The notes under the pieces: generated by a model
What the model saw: the letters and a program-made list of their open reading frames with translations, nothing else
Database searches by the model: none
What the model was told of the DNA's origin: nothing
Made by a program: the position numbers and the translations under genes
Shown here: positions 49,331-57,894 of the stretch, one piece after another
Layout of the letters: each line of letters starts with the position of its first letter
Position numbering within the stretch: position 1 is the stretch's first letter
Origin: DATMFV01 sp035555975
Lineage (GTDB): Bacteria; Verrucomicrobiota; Verrucomicrobiia; Chthoniobacterales; Chthoniobacteraceae
Length of the DNA: 64,000 nucleotides
NCBI GenBank assembly: GCA_035555975.1
Contig: DATMFV010000135.1
Span: 1-64,000 of the forward strand
Direction of reading: 5' to 3'

Positions 49331-51398
49331 GATTAAACAGAGGCCATGACATCCTGCCGACAATGGTGGCCTGCAACTCTCGAAGATCGAAATATTCCAA
49401 TTTTCCGACCAATGTTTGAAATCTTTCAACGTCAAGAGATGCGTTCTTTTTAGTAGCCCGGGCTATCCGTTCGTCTACCTTTTGCAGAACGTGTAAAGGA
49501 ATCTGCGACAACTCGGTACCGACGACCCTCTCGATCATTGCGCGCAGGGCGAGCTCAACCTTCTCGGTTGCCGCATCCAAATCGCGGAACTGAGGCGACA
49601 GGTCAAGACGTTCTTTGATCAGGAGGTTCTCAATCGCCTCTTGCAGAGTACGTTGGCGCTCCGCGATGAAGCACTCAAAATCTTCAGGACCGAACTCGGG
49701 TCTGAGCAGGATGTCGAACGCTGCGGGAGAGATAAAGTGTGATTCGAGAATGCTGCGCACCGTGGCTTCACCGCTCTGCGTGATCAACTCAGGCAAGTAT
49801 TCATAAGGGAGACGTGCCCTGATGATGTGTCGGTTGGTGTTGGCGGTAAGCGGCGTGCGGTTAAGGATCGAGTTACCGAGGGCATCGTTGATATTATCCT
49901 TGCACCACGAAGCAGGAACAATGTGATGGTCATCAAGGTCGCCATATTGGGGAACATCGCCGGTCATCCAATCCCGAGCCCCTTGAAGGATCAAAAGGTT
50001 GAAGATGCCGTTGTAAACGGAAGTACCCCGCTTGATTTCCTTCCGCAATTCGAGATTGCGGAAGCGTTGTGCAAACTCTGCAATCAAGGCAGGCTCTGAA
50101 ATATCGTTATGGAACCATTCTTTTACATCCAGAAAATCGCGAGCACTAGTAGACTCGACTGAGCCTGAATAACGGTTATTAAAGACGGATGCCCAATACC
50201 AGTGCCGGAGTTTCCTGCGAGCGTCCAGTTGCCTTACTGCCGGGAGTGTTTTGCTGTGAGCACGCAGCGCCGCAAAGACGGGCAGAATGGAAACATATGG
50301 GAGAAAGTTCGGGTTGACAGCCCCATACTCTTGAGGGTGGCTCAAGACTTTAAGTGCACTATCCAACGCATCGACAGCAATATTCCACCGCGATTCAAAC
50401 TCACTAATATCGGAAATGAGAATTTCTTTGCGTCGCGTGCCGTCTGGGTCGCGGACCGGCTTCTCTTGCCCTGGTAATAAGAAATAAAGATACCTCGGCG
50501 AGCAATAACCCTGCCGGAGAATACTCATTACCTGAAGAATATAGACGTTCATTTTCTCGGTTTCGACCGCCTCAAGCCGTGGGGCTGCTTCTCGCCACAT
50601 TTGTTTGAGTTGAAGTCCTTTTGGCTTCAGCAAGGCATTGATGAGGTCGAATACATCGAGACGGATGCCACGGCTATTGATTTGCGTAAAAATATCACAA
50701 ACCTTATCCACTTTAAGGTCTTTATCGAGCTCGATATATGAGATCTGGTACTGACCGGTGATGCCCTGAAGCAGCTCACCAAAAGCCCTGGCATTAGAGC
50801 AGTGGTTTTGTGCGAGCTGGGCCTCCTCCCCTCCTGCAGCTTCGGCTTTCGCCTTCCAAAACGCCTCGTAACGCTGAACCCAGTTCGGCAACTCCCACCC
50901 GGTCGCTCCAATAATGGAGAAAGGAAATAAATGATTGGCAAACTGTGCTTCCTGATCGGAAAGAACGTTGACCCATCGACGAGTTAGCCTTTCGTAGCCG
51001 AATGCCTCGTCGTATTCTTCCTTCATGAATTTATCCACATGCACGAAATAGAAGAATCGGCTTGTTCGATTGGGAAGTGGCACGTCGGGCGACAGGAACG
51101 CGTAGTATATCGCTGTAAGACGTTGTTGTCCATCAAGGACAATATATTCCGGCTTCCCGACACCCTCGTAACCATAAATAGACTCGCATGACAAAGCTTC
51201 AAAGTTCTCCGTCTTACCCTTCCACAGCAAGAGACTCCCGATGTAGTAATCAAGAAAGATTGAGCGCATTAACTCCCGGATATCCCAAGGCTTCCATTCG
51301 AATTCCCGTTGGAAATCCGGTATAACGAAACGTCCTTCGCGGAGGTAGTTTACAAGAGTGTTAAGACTAAGGTGATCGGGCCTTTGAGCGCCTTTCAT
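49245..51398 (-). CDS. DUF262-HNH protein (GmrSD-like type IV restriction enzyme family)
   Basis: A 717-residue protein. The N-terminal DUF262 nucleotide-binding domain has FVIPDFQREFEWKPWDIREL, the DGQQR motif at residues 89-93 (YIVLDGQQRLTAIYYAF) and FTQINSRGIRLDVFDLINAL (237-256). A C-terminal DUF1524-type HNH nuclease follows at about 485-520 (GDLDDHHIVPASWCKD, SILNRTPLT). This combination occurs in GmrSD and BrxU, which cut modified phage DNA. Both catalytic motifs are intact; only the last 30 residues are affected by the frameshift near 49330. Codon use is AT-richer than in neighbours, consistent with transfer. Confidence 0.85.
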   Translation of the reverse strand: MKGAQRPDHLSLNTLVNYLREGRFVIPDFQREFEWKPWDIRELMRSIFLDYYIGSLLLWKGKTENFEALSCESIYGYEGVGKPEYIVLDGQQRLTAIYYAFLSPDVPLPNRTSRFFYFVHVDKFMKEEYDEAFGYERLTRRWVNVLSDQEAQFANHLFPFSIIGATGWELPNWVQRYEAFWKAKAEAAGGEEAQLAQNHCSNARAFGELLQGITGQYQISYIELDKDLKVDKVCDIFTQINSRGIRLDVFDLINALLKPKGLQLKQMWREAAPRLEAVETEKMNVYILQVMSILRQGYCSPRYLYFLLPGQEKPVRDPDGTRRKEILISDISEFESRWNIAVDALDSALKVLSHPQEYGAVNPNFLPYVSILPVFAALRAHSKTLPAVRQLDARRKLRHWYWASVFNNRYSGSVESTSARDFLDVKEWFHNDISEPALIAEFAQRFRNLELRKEIKRGTSVYNGIFNLLILQGARDWMTGDVPQYGDLDDHHIVPASWCKDNINDALGNSILNRTPLTANTNRHIIRARLPYEYLPELITQSGEATVRSILESHFISPAAFDILLRPEFGPEDFECFIAERQRTLQEAIENLLIKERLDLSPQFRDLDAATEKVELALRAMIERVVGTELSQIPLHVLQKVDERIARATKKNASLDVERFQTLVGKLEYFDLRELQATIVGRMSWPLFNHVLAQRSRLAPNSINWLNYETASATVVR

Positions 51399-51446
51399 AT
51401 GAACAGTCCTTTCTTCATAAATAGAGTCGATAGGCGGGCATCCACC

Positions 51447-51884
51447 TCAGCGGCATCGTGCTTCAATGGTATAGCTAAAAAATGTTGCACAAATAGCGCA
51501 GCAGTCTATCCGATAGACGCCTTTGTTGGTCCAGTGCGCATCGCTCATTACATCATAAAGCGTATGCGGGTTCGCTTGCCCAATGCCCCAAGAGGCAGCT
51601 TCGAACGTCTGTTCAACGTTTACTACGACTTCCCGGACGTCGCGAAAATGGCGACTCTCGGCCCTTCGAAAGCGGCAGTTCTCCAGAAAAAGTGCTGATT
51701 CCCGATCTTTATCGAACTCCTTCAGCGCGGCCCCATGCTGTTCGTAATGAACATCGGAGGGGCGTTTCGAGAACGGGAGCGAAAAGGGGTATAATTTACA
51801 ATCTGCAGTACGGAGCGGCTTCTTGAGAAACCACGCGGTTTCCCAAAAATGAGATTCGAGTTGTTGCTGGGTGAGTCTTTGCAT
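51447..51884 (-). pseudogene. Broken N-terminus of a type I restriction methyltransferase (HsdM)
   Basis: 145 residues from the ATG at 51884. The first 115 align by eye with the HsdM N-terminal domain: QQLESHFWETAWFLKKPLRT (usually LESHLWxAAxxLRG), KLYPFSLPFSKRPSDV (usually KxYIFPLLFxKRxSDV), FRDVREVVVNVEQTFEAA and ANPHTLYDVMSDAHWTNK. Homology stops there and the last 28 residues are unrelated. The SAM-binding and catalytic NPPF domains, and any hsdS or hsdR, are absent. Substitutions at conserved positions indicate decay. Confidence 0.78.
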
Positions 51885-52060
51885 CACAAGGTGTCGCGGT
51901 CTGCGCCAAATCGCGCGAGGTTAAGGCGGACCTGGGATGTAAAGCGAGCGTTTTTAAGGAACCCTTGGAGATAACCTCGCCCCCCTCACCTCTCCGTTCA
52001 TGTTGACCATTCATTCCAAGTCAAGCGGTCACAGCAGAAAAGACCGATAACTACTCATGG

Positions 52061-52113
52061 ATCGAAAAAAGAAAATGTGTGACAGTCATGTGTGACACTT
52101 TCTCTTTTTCGGT
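52061..52113. repeat. Imperfect inverted repeat in the gene-free region 51885-52210
   Basis: Two roughly complementary arms (ATCGAAAAAAGAAAATGTGT on the left; its approximate complement GTGTGACACTTTCTCTTTTT on the right) enclose two direct copies of TGTGTGACA (52076-52084 and 52089-52097). It resembles small palindromic elements mobilised by REP-associated transposases. The remaining 300 bases between the HsdM remnant and tRNA-Ser hold no convincing gene. Confidence 0.6.
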
Positions 52114-52210
52114 CATTTTTGAGGCGATCCCTCAAGAGTTGGGGGAGATCGGCAAACCTACGTTCTCCCTCGTGCAGCAATGCAAAAAGAGTCCAGAGGC
52201 GTGGAGGGGG

Positions 52211-52302
52211 TGGCGGAAGGGGCGGGATTCGAACCCGCGGTGAGGTTTCCCCCACGTTCGATTTCGAGTCGAGTGCCTTAAACCGGACTCAGCCACCCTT
52301 CC
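52211..52302 (-). tRNA. tRNA-Ser (anticodon CGA)
   Basis: A 92-base class II tRNA read on the minus strand. The acceptor stem GGAAGGG pairs with CCCTTCC, the T arm is GCGGG-TTCGAAT-CCCGC, there is a long variable arm, and the CCA end is encoded. The anticodon loop is CTCGAAA, giving CGA, which reads UCG serine codons. The outermost anticodon-stem pair (C-A) is mismatched. The accessory island lies directly after its 3' end. Confidence 0.93.
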
Positions 52303-52564
52303 GTTTGGTGGAACTGCCGGTATGGTGGCCGGTAGTTTGAAGGCGAGACGATAGGCGCGGAGTGGTTGGGAGGCAATGAAAATCTTTGAGTTTTTTGGGG
52401 AATCGGTCGTTTGACGTTTCTTTGGGTGTTGGAGGGGGCGATTCGCGATTGCTCAGGGCCGGAAAAAGGCTCAACATCGTTGTTTCTTCGCAGGAAAAGG
52501 AGGGTCGGACGGCTCGGTTTTTTGTTCCGATTCCGGCTCCCGCGAAAAATGGAGGAAACTTGAC

Positions 52565-52924
52565 ATGATGCAAACCAAACGTGTCTATGACCCGGCTTCA
52601 GACGAGGATGGAAGCCGGTTTCTGGTCGAACGGCTCTGGCCGCGCGGTGTGAAAAAGGAAGCGCTGGCGATGGAGGCGTGGTGCAAGGAGGCGGGACCGA
52701 GTACCGAACTGCGCAAATGGTTCAACCATGATCCCGAAAAATGGGCTGAGTTCCAGCGCCGATACCGGGCGGAACTCAATGAACGACCCGAGGCGTGGCA
52801 GCCGATCCTCGACGCTGCGAAAAAAGGAACGGTCACGCTCCTCTACAGTTCGCACGATACCGAACACAACAATGCCAAGGCGCTGGAAAGCTACCTCAAA
52901 AAACGGCTGGCCTCAAAAAAGTAA
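52565..52924 (+). CDS. DUF488 family protein
   Basis: A 119-residue protein of the DUF488 (YeaO-like) family, with RFLVERLWPRGVKKEALAME, WCKEAGPSTELRKWFNHDPE and TVTLLYSSHDTEHNNAKAL. Function is unknown; some members are near heavy-metal or DNA-related genes. Two ATGs are adjacent at the start. It converges on the L,D-transpeptidase gene with a 10-base gap. Confidence 0.9.
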   Translation: MMQTKRVYDPASDEDGSRFLVERLWPRGVKKEALAMEAWCKEAGPSTELRKWFNHDPEKWAEFQRRYRAELNERPEAWQPILDAAKKGTVTLLYSSHDTEHNNAKALESYLKKRLASKK

Positions 52925-52934
52925 CCCCGATGTG

Positions 52935-53696
52935 TCAAAACTCCAGCGTCACCGCAAACGGCTTGCGTACCCTTGCCTCGCTGGCCAGCGTTGTCCTCTT
53001 TTGAGTCGTGGCTGTCGTCGTTTCCGTCTCCGCACCTTTTTGGCTTTCCAAGCGGGCCATGGCCGACGACCGGGTGGCCGATTTTTCCGTCGCCGCCAGG
53101 TTTGCCTTCGAGCGGGCCGTCGTACGAACCCATTTGCGGGTCGGTTGCGGCGTGATGTAAACCTTCGTCCCGACGGGGATCTGCTTGTAAAGCTCGACCA
53201 CGTCGCGCGAACGCATCCGGATGCAACCGTAGCTCACCGGCCTGCCGATGTTCCGTTCCTCCGGGGTGCCGTGAATGTAGATACCGCGCTGGAATGCACG
53301 GCGATTTTGCGGTTCCAGCCCTTCGAGCCGGAGGATGCGCGTGACGATCGGGTCGCGGCCCGGCGCGTTGGGAGCGAGCACTTCGCCGGTAAACCGACGC
53401 CCTTTGAGCACCGCCCCGAGCGGCAGGTTGTCCCCCACCTTGGAGCAGATGCTGAACGCGCCGAGCGGCGTCTTGTAACTGCGCGGGGCGTCGCCCAGGC
53501 CGAAACGCGAGGTCGAAATCGGGTACGACGCGACCGCCGTTCCATTGTACAAAACCTTGAGCCGCTGTTCGGCCACGCTGATCAAAACCTCCGCCACCCC
53601 GCCACCGGGCGCCGCGAAAAGAGAAGGAGCCATGCCAAACGAAGAGGCACCGATCACGATGGCCACCAAACGGGAAACAACTGGGCGGAAAGTCAT
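52935..53696 (-). CDS. L,D-transpeptidase (YkuD domain)
   Basis: A 253-residue exported enzyme that forms 3-3 crosslinks in peptidoglycan or attaches proteins to it. It has a signal peptide (residues 1-28, ending MAPSLFAA), then the YkuD domain (about 35-185) with the catalytic signature IYIHGTPEERNIGRPVSYGC followed by IRM, in which the Cys is the nucleophile. A Thr/Ala/Lys-rich tail of 65 residues is extra compared with family norms and may bind the cell wall. Confidence 0.92.
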   Translation of the reverse strand: MTFRPVVSRLVAIVIGASSFGMAPSLFAAPGGGVAEVLISVAEQRLKVLYNGTAVASYPISTSRFGLGDAPRSYKTPLGAFSICSKVGDNLPLGAVLKGRRFTGEVLAPNAPGRDPIVTRILRLEGLEPQNRRAFQRGIYIHGTPEERNIGRPVSYGCIRMRSRDVVELYKQIPVGTKVYITPQPTRKWVRTTARSKANLAATEKSATRSSAMARLESQKGAETETTTATTQKRTTLASEARVRKPFAVTLEF

Positions 53697-53917
53697 GCGC
53701 AGCCGTTTTTAACCACAAACCGTTGAGGGAGTGAAGCGTAAAACGAAGGCCGCCCCCGGAAATCGCCCGAGAAGCCCCCGGCGCTTTTTCCCGTAAAAAG
53801 CGGCTCCCGCTGATGAAACCGGGTTGATTCTTCCGCTTCGGCCCACGATACTCCCCAACCTCCCCCTCCGGCCCGCTCCCCGGGAGCCAAAAACAAGCCT
53901 TTCTTCAACGTTGCCAC

Positions 53918-55873
53918 ATGCGAAAAAAAAGTTTCATCCCTGCTCTTTTTCTCCCGCTGCTGCTTTTCTGGCTCGCAGGATGTGACAACAACCCGAACCC
54001 CGCGCCGCTCCACACGCAACGGACCGACGGCTCGCCGTGGGTCGTCAGCTATCGCAACCTCGGGACCGACCCCCGCTCGCTCGACCCGCAGTACAGCTAT
54101 GACACCGTCGGAAACGCCGTCCTTTCGCAGATCTACGAGGGGCTTTTCCAGTACAACCTGTTTGCGACCGACCCGTACCGGCTCGAACCATGCCTGGCCG
54201 AAGCGATGCCCAAGCGGATTGACCATGGAGACGGCAGGGTGTCGTACGAAATCCGCCTCAAAAAAGGCATCCGCTTTCATGACGACCCGTGTTTCCCCGG
54301 CGGCAAGGGACGCGAGGTGACGGCGCACGATTTTGTCTACACCTTCCAGCGGATCGCCGACCCGAAGGTCGAGTGCCCCGTCCTTTCGACGCTCCAGGAG
54401 TTTGTCGTCGGCCTGCAAAGCGCCTTTGAGCAGGCGCGCGACAAGGGGGAGTTTGACTATAGCCAACCGACCGGGGCGATCACCGTCATCGACGACCACA
54501 CCTTCCGGATTCACCTGACGCGGCCCTACCCGCAGGTCCTCTACTGGCTGGCGATGCCGTTCACCGCGCCGATCGCCCGCGAAGCGGTGGAGTATTACGA
54601 CGGGAAGGAGGGACGCGACACGTTCAACTTCCACCCGGTCGGCACCGGCCCGTTCAAGATGCACGAATGGCGGCGCAAACGGCTGATCCGCCTGATCCGC
54701 CACCCCGAATACCGCGCCACCCGCTTCCCCGCCAGCGGCTGGACCCCGGACCGGGATGCCCTTTTCTCCCCCCTGGCCGACGCCCCGCTGCCGCTGGTCG
54801 ATGAAGTCCAGCTCGCCATCATCCGCGAGGCCGTTCCGGCGTGGCTCCTCTTCCGGCAGGGGTACCTCGACCGTTCCGGGGTGAGCAAGGATGTCTTCAA
54901 CACCGTCATCACCAACACCCAGGGGCTCTCCAAAAAATTCGAGGAACAGGGCATCCGCCTCTACCGCGATGTCGACCCGACGACCTATTACCTCCAGTTC
55001 AACATGGAGGACCCGGTGGTCGGCAAAAACAAGAAGCTGCGACAGGCGATCTCCATGGCGTACGACGAAGACCGCGCCAACGAAATCTTCCGCAACGGCA
55101 TCGACCTCAAGAGCGAACAACTCCTCCCGCCGGGCCTGATCGGCTACGACCCCGATTTCCGCAACCCATACCGCGTCTTTGATCTCGAAAAGGCGAAACA
55201 ACTCCTCGCCGAAGCCGGTTACCCCGACGCGATCGACCCGGCGACAGGCCAGCCGCTGGTGCTCAAGCTCGACGTCATCGCGCCCGATTCCGCCTCCCGC
55301 CGCCGGGCGGAGTTTGACAAGACGCAGATCGAACAACTCGGCATCCGGTGCGAGATCGAGGAAAACACCTGGGCCCGTTTCCAGGACCGCCAGCAGCGCG
55401 GCCTCTTCCAGATGAACACCGGCTCCGGGTGGCACGCCGATTACCCCGACCCCTCGAACTTCTTTTTCCTCTTCTATAGTAAGAACCTTCCCCCGGCGGG
55501 CCCGAACAGCGCCCGTTTCTCGAACCCGGAGTTTGACGCGCTCTTTGAAAAAATGTCGACCATGGAGAACGGCCCCGAACGGCTCGCCATCATCGAAAAG
55601 ATGAACCGGATTCTGGTCGAAGAGACGCCGGTCGTCTTCATGGGACACCCGGTCATCTTCAGCCTGAGCCAGCCGTGGGTCCCTTACATCTCCTCCAACG
55701 CCATGCTCGCCGGCGGAGGCGGGATGAAGTATCAGATCATCGACCAGAACCTGCGCGCCGAACGCAGGCTGGAACTCAACCGCACCCCGTGGTGGCCGGT
55801 CTGGACGCTGGCGGGGCTGCTCGTCGTTTTTGTCGGCGGTTGCGTGAAACTCGCCCGACGGCGTAACCTGTAA
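53918..55873 (+). CDS. Oligopeptide-type ABC transporter substrate-binding protein
   Basis: A 651-residue family 5 solute-binding protein. The lipobox is LLLFWLAGC at residues 15-23, so it is membrane-anchored in the periplasm. Motifs: DPRSLDPQYSYDTVGNAVLS, GLFQYNLFATDPYRLEPCLA, VTAHDFVYTFQRIADPKVE and SGWHADYPDPSNFFFLFYS. A C-terminal hydrophobic helix (about 626-643) followed by KLARRRNL is unusual for this family. Two permease genes follow in the same operon. Confidence 0.92.
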   Translation: MRKKSFIPALFLPLLLFWLAGCDNNPNPAPLHTQRTDGSPWVVSYRNLGTDPRSLDPQYSYDTVGNAVLSQIYEGLFQYNLFATDPYRLEPCLAEAMPKRIDHGDGRVSYEIRLKKGIRFHDDPCFPGGKGREVTAHDFVYTFQRIADPKVECPVLSTLQEFVVGLQSAFEQARDKGEFDYSQPTGAITVIDDHTFRIHLTRPYPQVLYWLAMPFTAPIAREAVEYYDGKEGRDTFNFHPVGTGPFKMHEWRRKRLIRLIRHPEYRATRFPASGWTPDRDALFSPLADAPLPLVDEVQLAIIREAVPAWLLFRQGYLDRSGVSKDVFNTVITNTQGLSKKFEEQGIRLYRDVDPTTYYLQFNMEDPVVGKNKKLRQAISMAYDEDRANEIFRNGIDLKSEQLLPPGLIGYDPDFRNPYRVFDLEKAKQLLAEAGYPDAIDPATGQPLVLKLDVIAPDSASRRRAEFDKTQIEQLGIRCEIEENTWARFQDRQQRGLFQMNTGSGWHADYPDPSNFFFLFYSKNLPPAGPNSARFSNPEFDALFEKMSTMENGPERLAIIEKMNRILVEETPVVFMGHPVIFSLSQPWVPYISSNAMLAGGGGMKYQIIDQNLRAERRLELNRTPWWPVWTLAGLLVVFVGGCVKLARRRNL

Positions 55874-55903
55874 CCGCTGCCGACCACTCCGGAAAAACTC
55901 CCC

Positions 55904-56878
55904 ATGTTTGTCTACCTGATCCGCCGCCTCCTTTACATGATCCCGATCCTGCTCGGGGTCATGATCTTTACCTTCCTGCTTTTCAACATCGTCAACAAGC
56001 CGGAGCAGATGGCGCTCAATATTCTTGGGCCGAAGGCTTCGCCGCAGGCGATCGAAAACTGGCTGCACAACCGCGGTTACGACAAGCCGCTCTTCCTCAA
56101 TCGCGAACCGGGCAAAAACCTCCTTGATTCGCAGTTTTTCGACAGCCTGCGGCGGATGGCGGTCTTTGATCTCGGCGTCTCCGATGCCACGGGCGAACCG
56201 GTCGTCAACATGCTGCGACGCGGCATCCTCCCGTCGCTTTTGATCACGCTGCCCGCGTTTGCCGTGGGGCTCACCCTGGCGCTCGGCCTTTCGCTGCTGC
56301 TCGTCTTTGTGCGCGATTCAAAGATCGACCTCTGGGGGGTCATCCTCGCCGTCGCCACGATGAGCATCCCGATCACCGTCTATGTCATCTTCGGCCAATG
56401 GGTCGCCGCCAATCTCTTCAACTACTTTCCCGCGTTCGGTTTCGACTTTGAAGGGTTTTCCACCGTCCGCTTTATCGCGCTGCCGGTCGTCATCATGGTC
56501 ATCAGCGGGATCGGCGGCGACCTCCGCCTTTACCGGACGATCTTTCTGGAGGAGGTCCGGGCCGACTACATCCGCACCGCACAGGCAAAGGGAGCCTCCA
56601 GCGCCCGCGTGCTCCTGGTTCACGTGCTCAAAAACGGGATGATCTCGATCATCACCCTGGTGGTCGCCTCGCTGCCGTTTTTGATCATGGGGACGTTGGT
56701 CATTGAAAACTTCTTCGGCATCCCGGGGCTGGGCAGCATGGTGGTCGACGCGATCACCACTTCGGACTTTTCCCTGATCCGTGCCAACGTCTACGTCGGC
56801 TCGCTCCTCTTCCTGTTCGGGCTGCTGTTGACTGATCTCTGCTACGCGCTGGCGGACCCGCGCATCCGCCTGGAATAA
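55904..56878 (+). CDS. Oligopeptide ABC transporter permease (OppB/DppB type)
   Basis: A 324-residue inner-membrane permease with six helices. It shows the typical start FVYLIRRLLYMIPILLGVMI, the EAA loop region DYIRTAQAKGASSARVLLVH (ATPase contact) and GTLVIENFFGIPGLGSMVVD. It pairs with the permease downstream. Spacing is 30 bases after the binding protein. Confidence 0.94.
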   Translation: MFVYLIRRLLYMIPILLGVMIFTFLLFNIVNKPEQMALNILGPKASPQAIENWLHNRGYDKPLFLNREPGKNLLDSQFFDSLRRMAVFDLGVSDATGEPVVNMLRRGILPSLLITLPAFAVGLTLALGLSLLLVFVRDSKIDLWGVILAVATMSIPITVYVIFGQWVAANLFNYFPAFGFDFEGFSTVRFIALPVVIMVISGIGGDLRLYRTIFLEEVRADYIRTAQAKGASSARVLLVHVLKNGMISIITLVVASLPFLIMGTLVIENFFGIPGLGSMVVDAITTSDFSLIRANVYVGSLLFLFGLLLTDLCYALADPRIRLE

Positions 56879-56903
56879 AAGAAAAAGAACCTTTCCCTTC
56901 CCC

Positions 56904-57890
56904 ATGTCTGTCTGGCTTTCCAACCTGCTCCTCCTCGCCGTCGCCGTCGCGGCGATCGTCCTCCTGCGCGCCTACCTGCGCACGGAACGTTCGCGCCGGG
57001 CCATGAAACGTTTCCGGCGCGACCGCGTCGGCGTCGCCTGCGCGCTGCTGGTCGCGCTCAACCTCGGCATCGGCCTGCTCGACTGTCTGCGCGTCTCGCG
57101 CGACGAAAGCGTTCTCGACTATTTCTTCCGCAACGTCCCCGAAGAGAGCGGTTACAGCGCTCCCCTCGCCTCGACCACCTACAACGAACGCGACCCGCAA
57201 CCGCTCAACGGGCGGCACCTTTTCGGGACCGACCTGATCGGCAAGGATGTCCTTCTCCAGACCCTCAAAGGGTGCCGCACCGCGCTGATCATCGGCGGGC
57301 TTACCAGCGCGATCTATATCCCGATCGGCGCACTTCTGGGCATCCTCGCCGGGTATCACCGGGGCCGGGTCGATGATCTCGTCCAGTACCTTTACAGCAC
57401 GCTGGCTTCGATCCCCGGCATCCTGATGCTGATCTCGATCCTGATGATTCTCGGCAAGGGTCTGGGCAACATGGCGGTGGCGTTGAGCCTGACCGCCTGG
57501 ATCGGCCTCTGCCGCCTGGTGCGCGGGGAGACGTTCCGGCAGGCTGCCCGCCCCTATGTCGAAGCCGCGCGGGCGCTGGGGCAGAGCCATTGGAAGATCA
57601 TGTTTTTCCACATCCTCCCCAACGTCTCGCACCTGATCATGATCAACGCGGTCCTCGGCTTTTCCGGGCTGGTCATGGCGGAGTCCATTTTGAGCTACCT
57701 CGGCGTCGGCGCACCGGTCGGCACGGCGAGCTGGGGTGCGATGATCGACTCCGCCCGGATGGAACTGAGCCGCGACCCGATGGTCTGGTGGACCGTCAGC
57801 GCCGCCGCCGGTGCGCTCTTCATCCTCGTCCTCGCGCTCAACCTCCTGGGCGATTCGTTGCGGCGGGCGTTTGACCCGAAGGCGGCGTGA
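56904..57890 (+). CDS. Oligopeptide ABC transporter permease (OppC/DppC type)
   Basis: A 328-residue permease. The OppC signature GRHLFGTDLIGKDVLLQTLK and the EAA loop RPYVEAARALGQSHWKIMFF are present, followed by ESILSYLGVGAPVGTASWGA. An additional N-terminal helix (residues 4-25) precedes the basic region RSRRAMKRFRRDR. Three genes (binding protein and two permeases) form the operon; no oppD or oppF ATPase genes follow, so the ATPases must be shared from another locus. Confidence 0.93.
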   Translation: MSVWLSNLLLLAVAVAAIVLLRAYLRTERSRRAMKRFRRDRVGVACALLVALNLGIGLLDCLRVSRDESVLDYFFRNVPEESGYSAPLASTTYNERDPQPLNGRHLFGTDLIGKDVLLQTLKGCRTALIIGGLTSAIYIPIGALLGILAGYHRGRVDDLVQYLYSTLASIPGILMLISILMILGKGLGNMAVALSLTAWIGLCRLVRGETFRQAARPYVEAARALGQSHWKIMFFHILPNVSHLIMINAVLGFSGLVMAESILSYLGVGAPVGTASWGAMIDSARMELSRDPMVWWTVSAAAGALFILVLALNLLGDSLRRAFDPKAA

Positions 57891-57894
57891 TTGA

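Larger units (their letters stand above)
49150..52210. other. Lower-GC accessory island next to tRNA-Ser
   Basis: Between the amidohydrolase remnant and the 3' end of the tRNA-Ser gene, base composition and codon use are much more AT-rich than in the flanks. The contents are a restriction-type protein with a frameshift and a broken methyltransferase. This is the expected location of an island integrated at a tRNA 3' end. I saw no integrase and no second copy of the tRNA end near 49150, so the mode of entry is open. Confidence 0.65.

Noticed and set aside
53693..56068. A 791-codon minus-strand open frame opposite the substrate-binding protein
   Set aside because: The opposite strand encodes a textbook lipoprotein and transporter operon; the antisense product is Arg/Asp/Val-rich without motifs.
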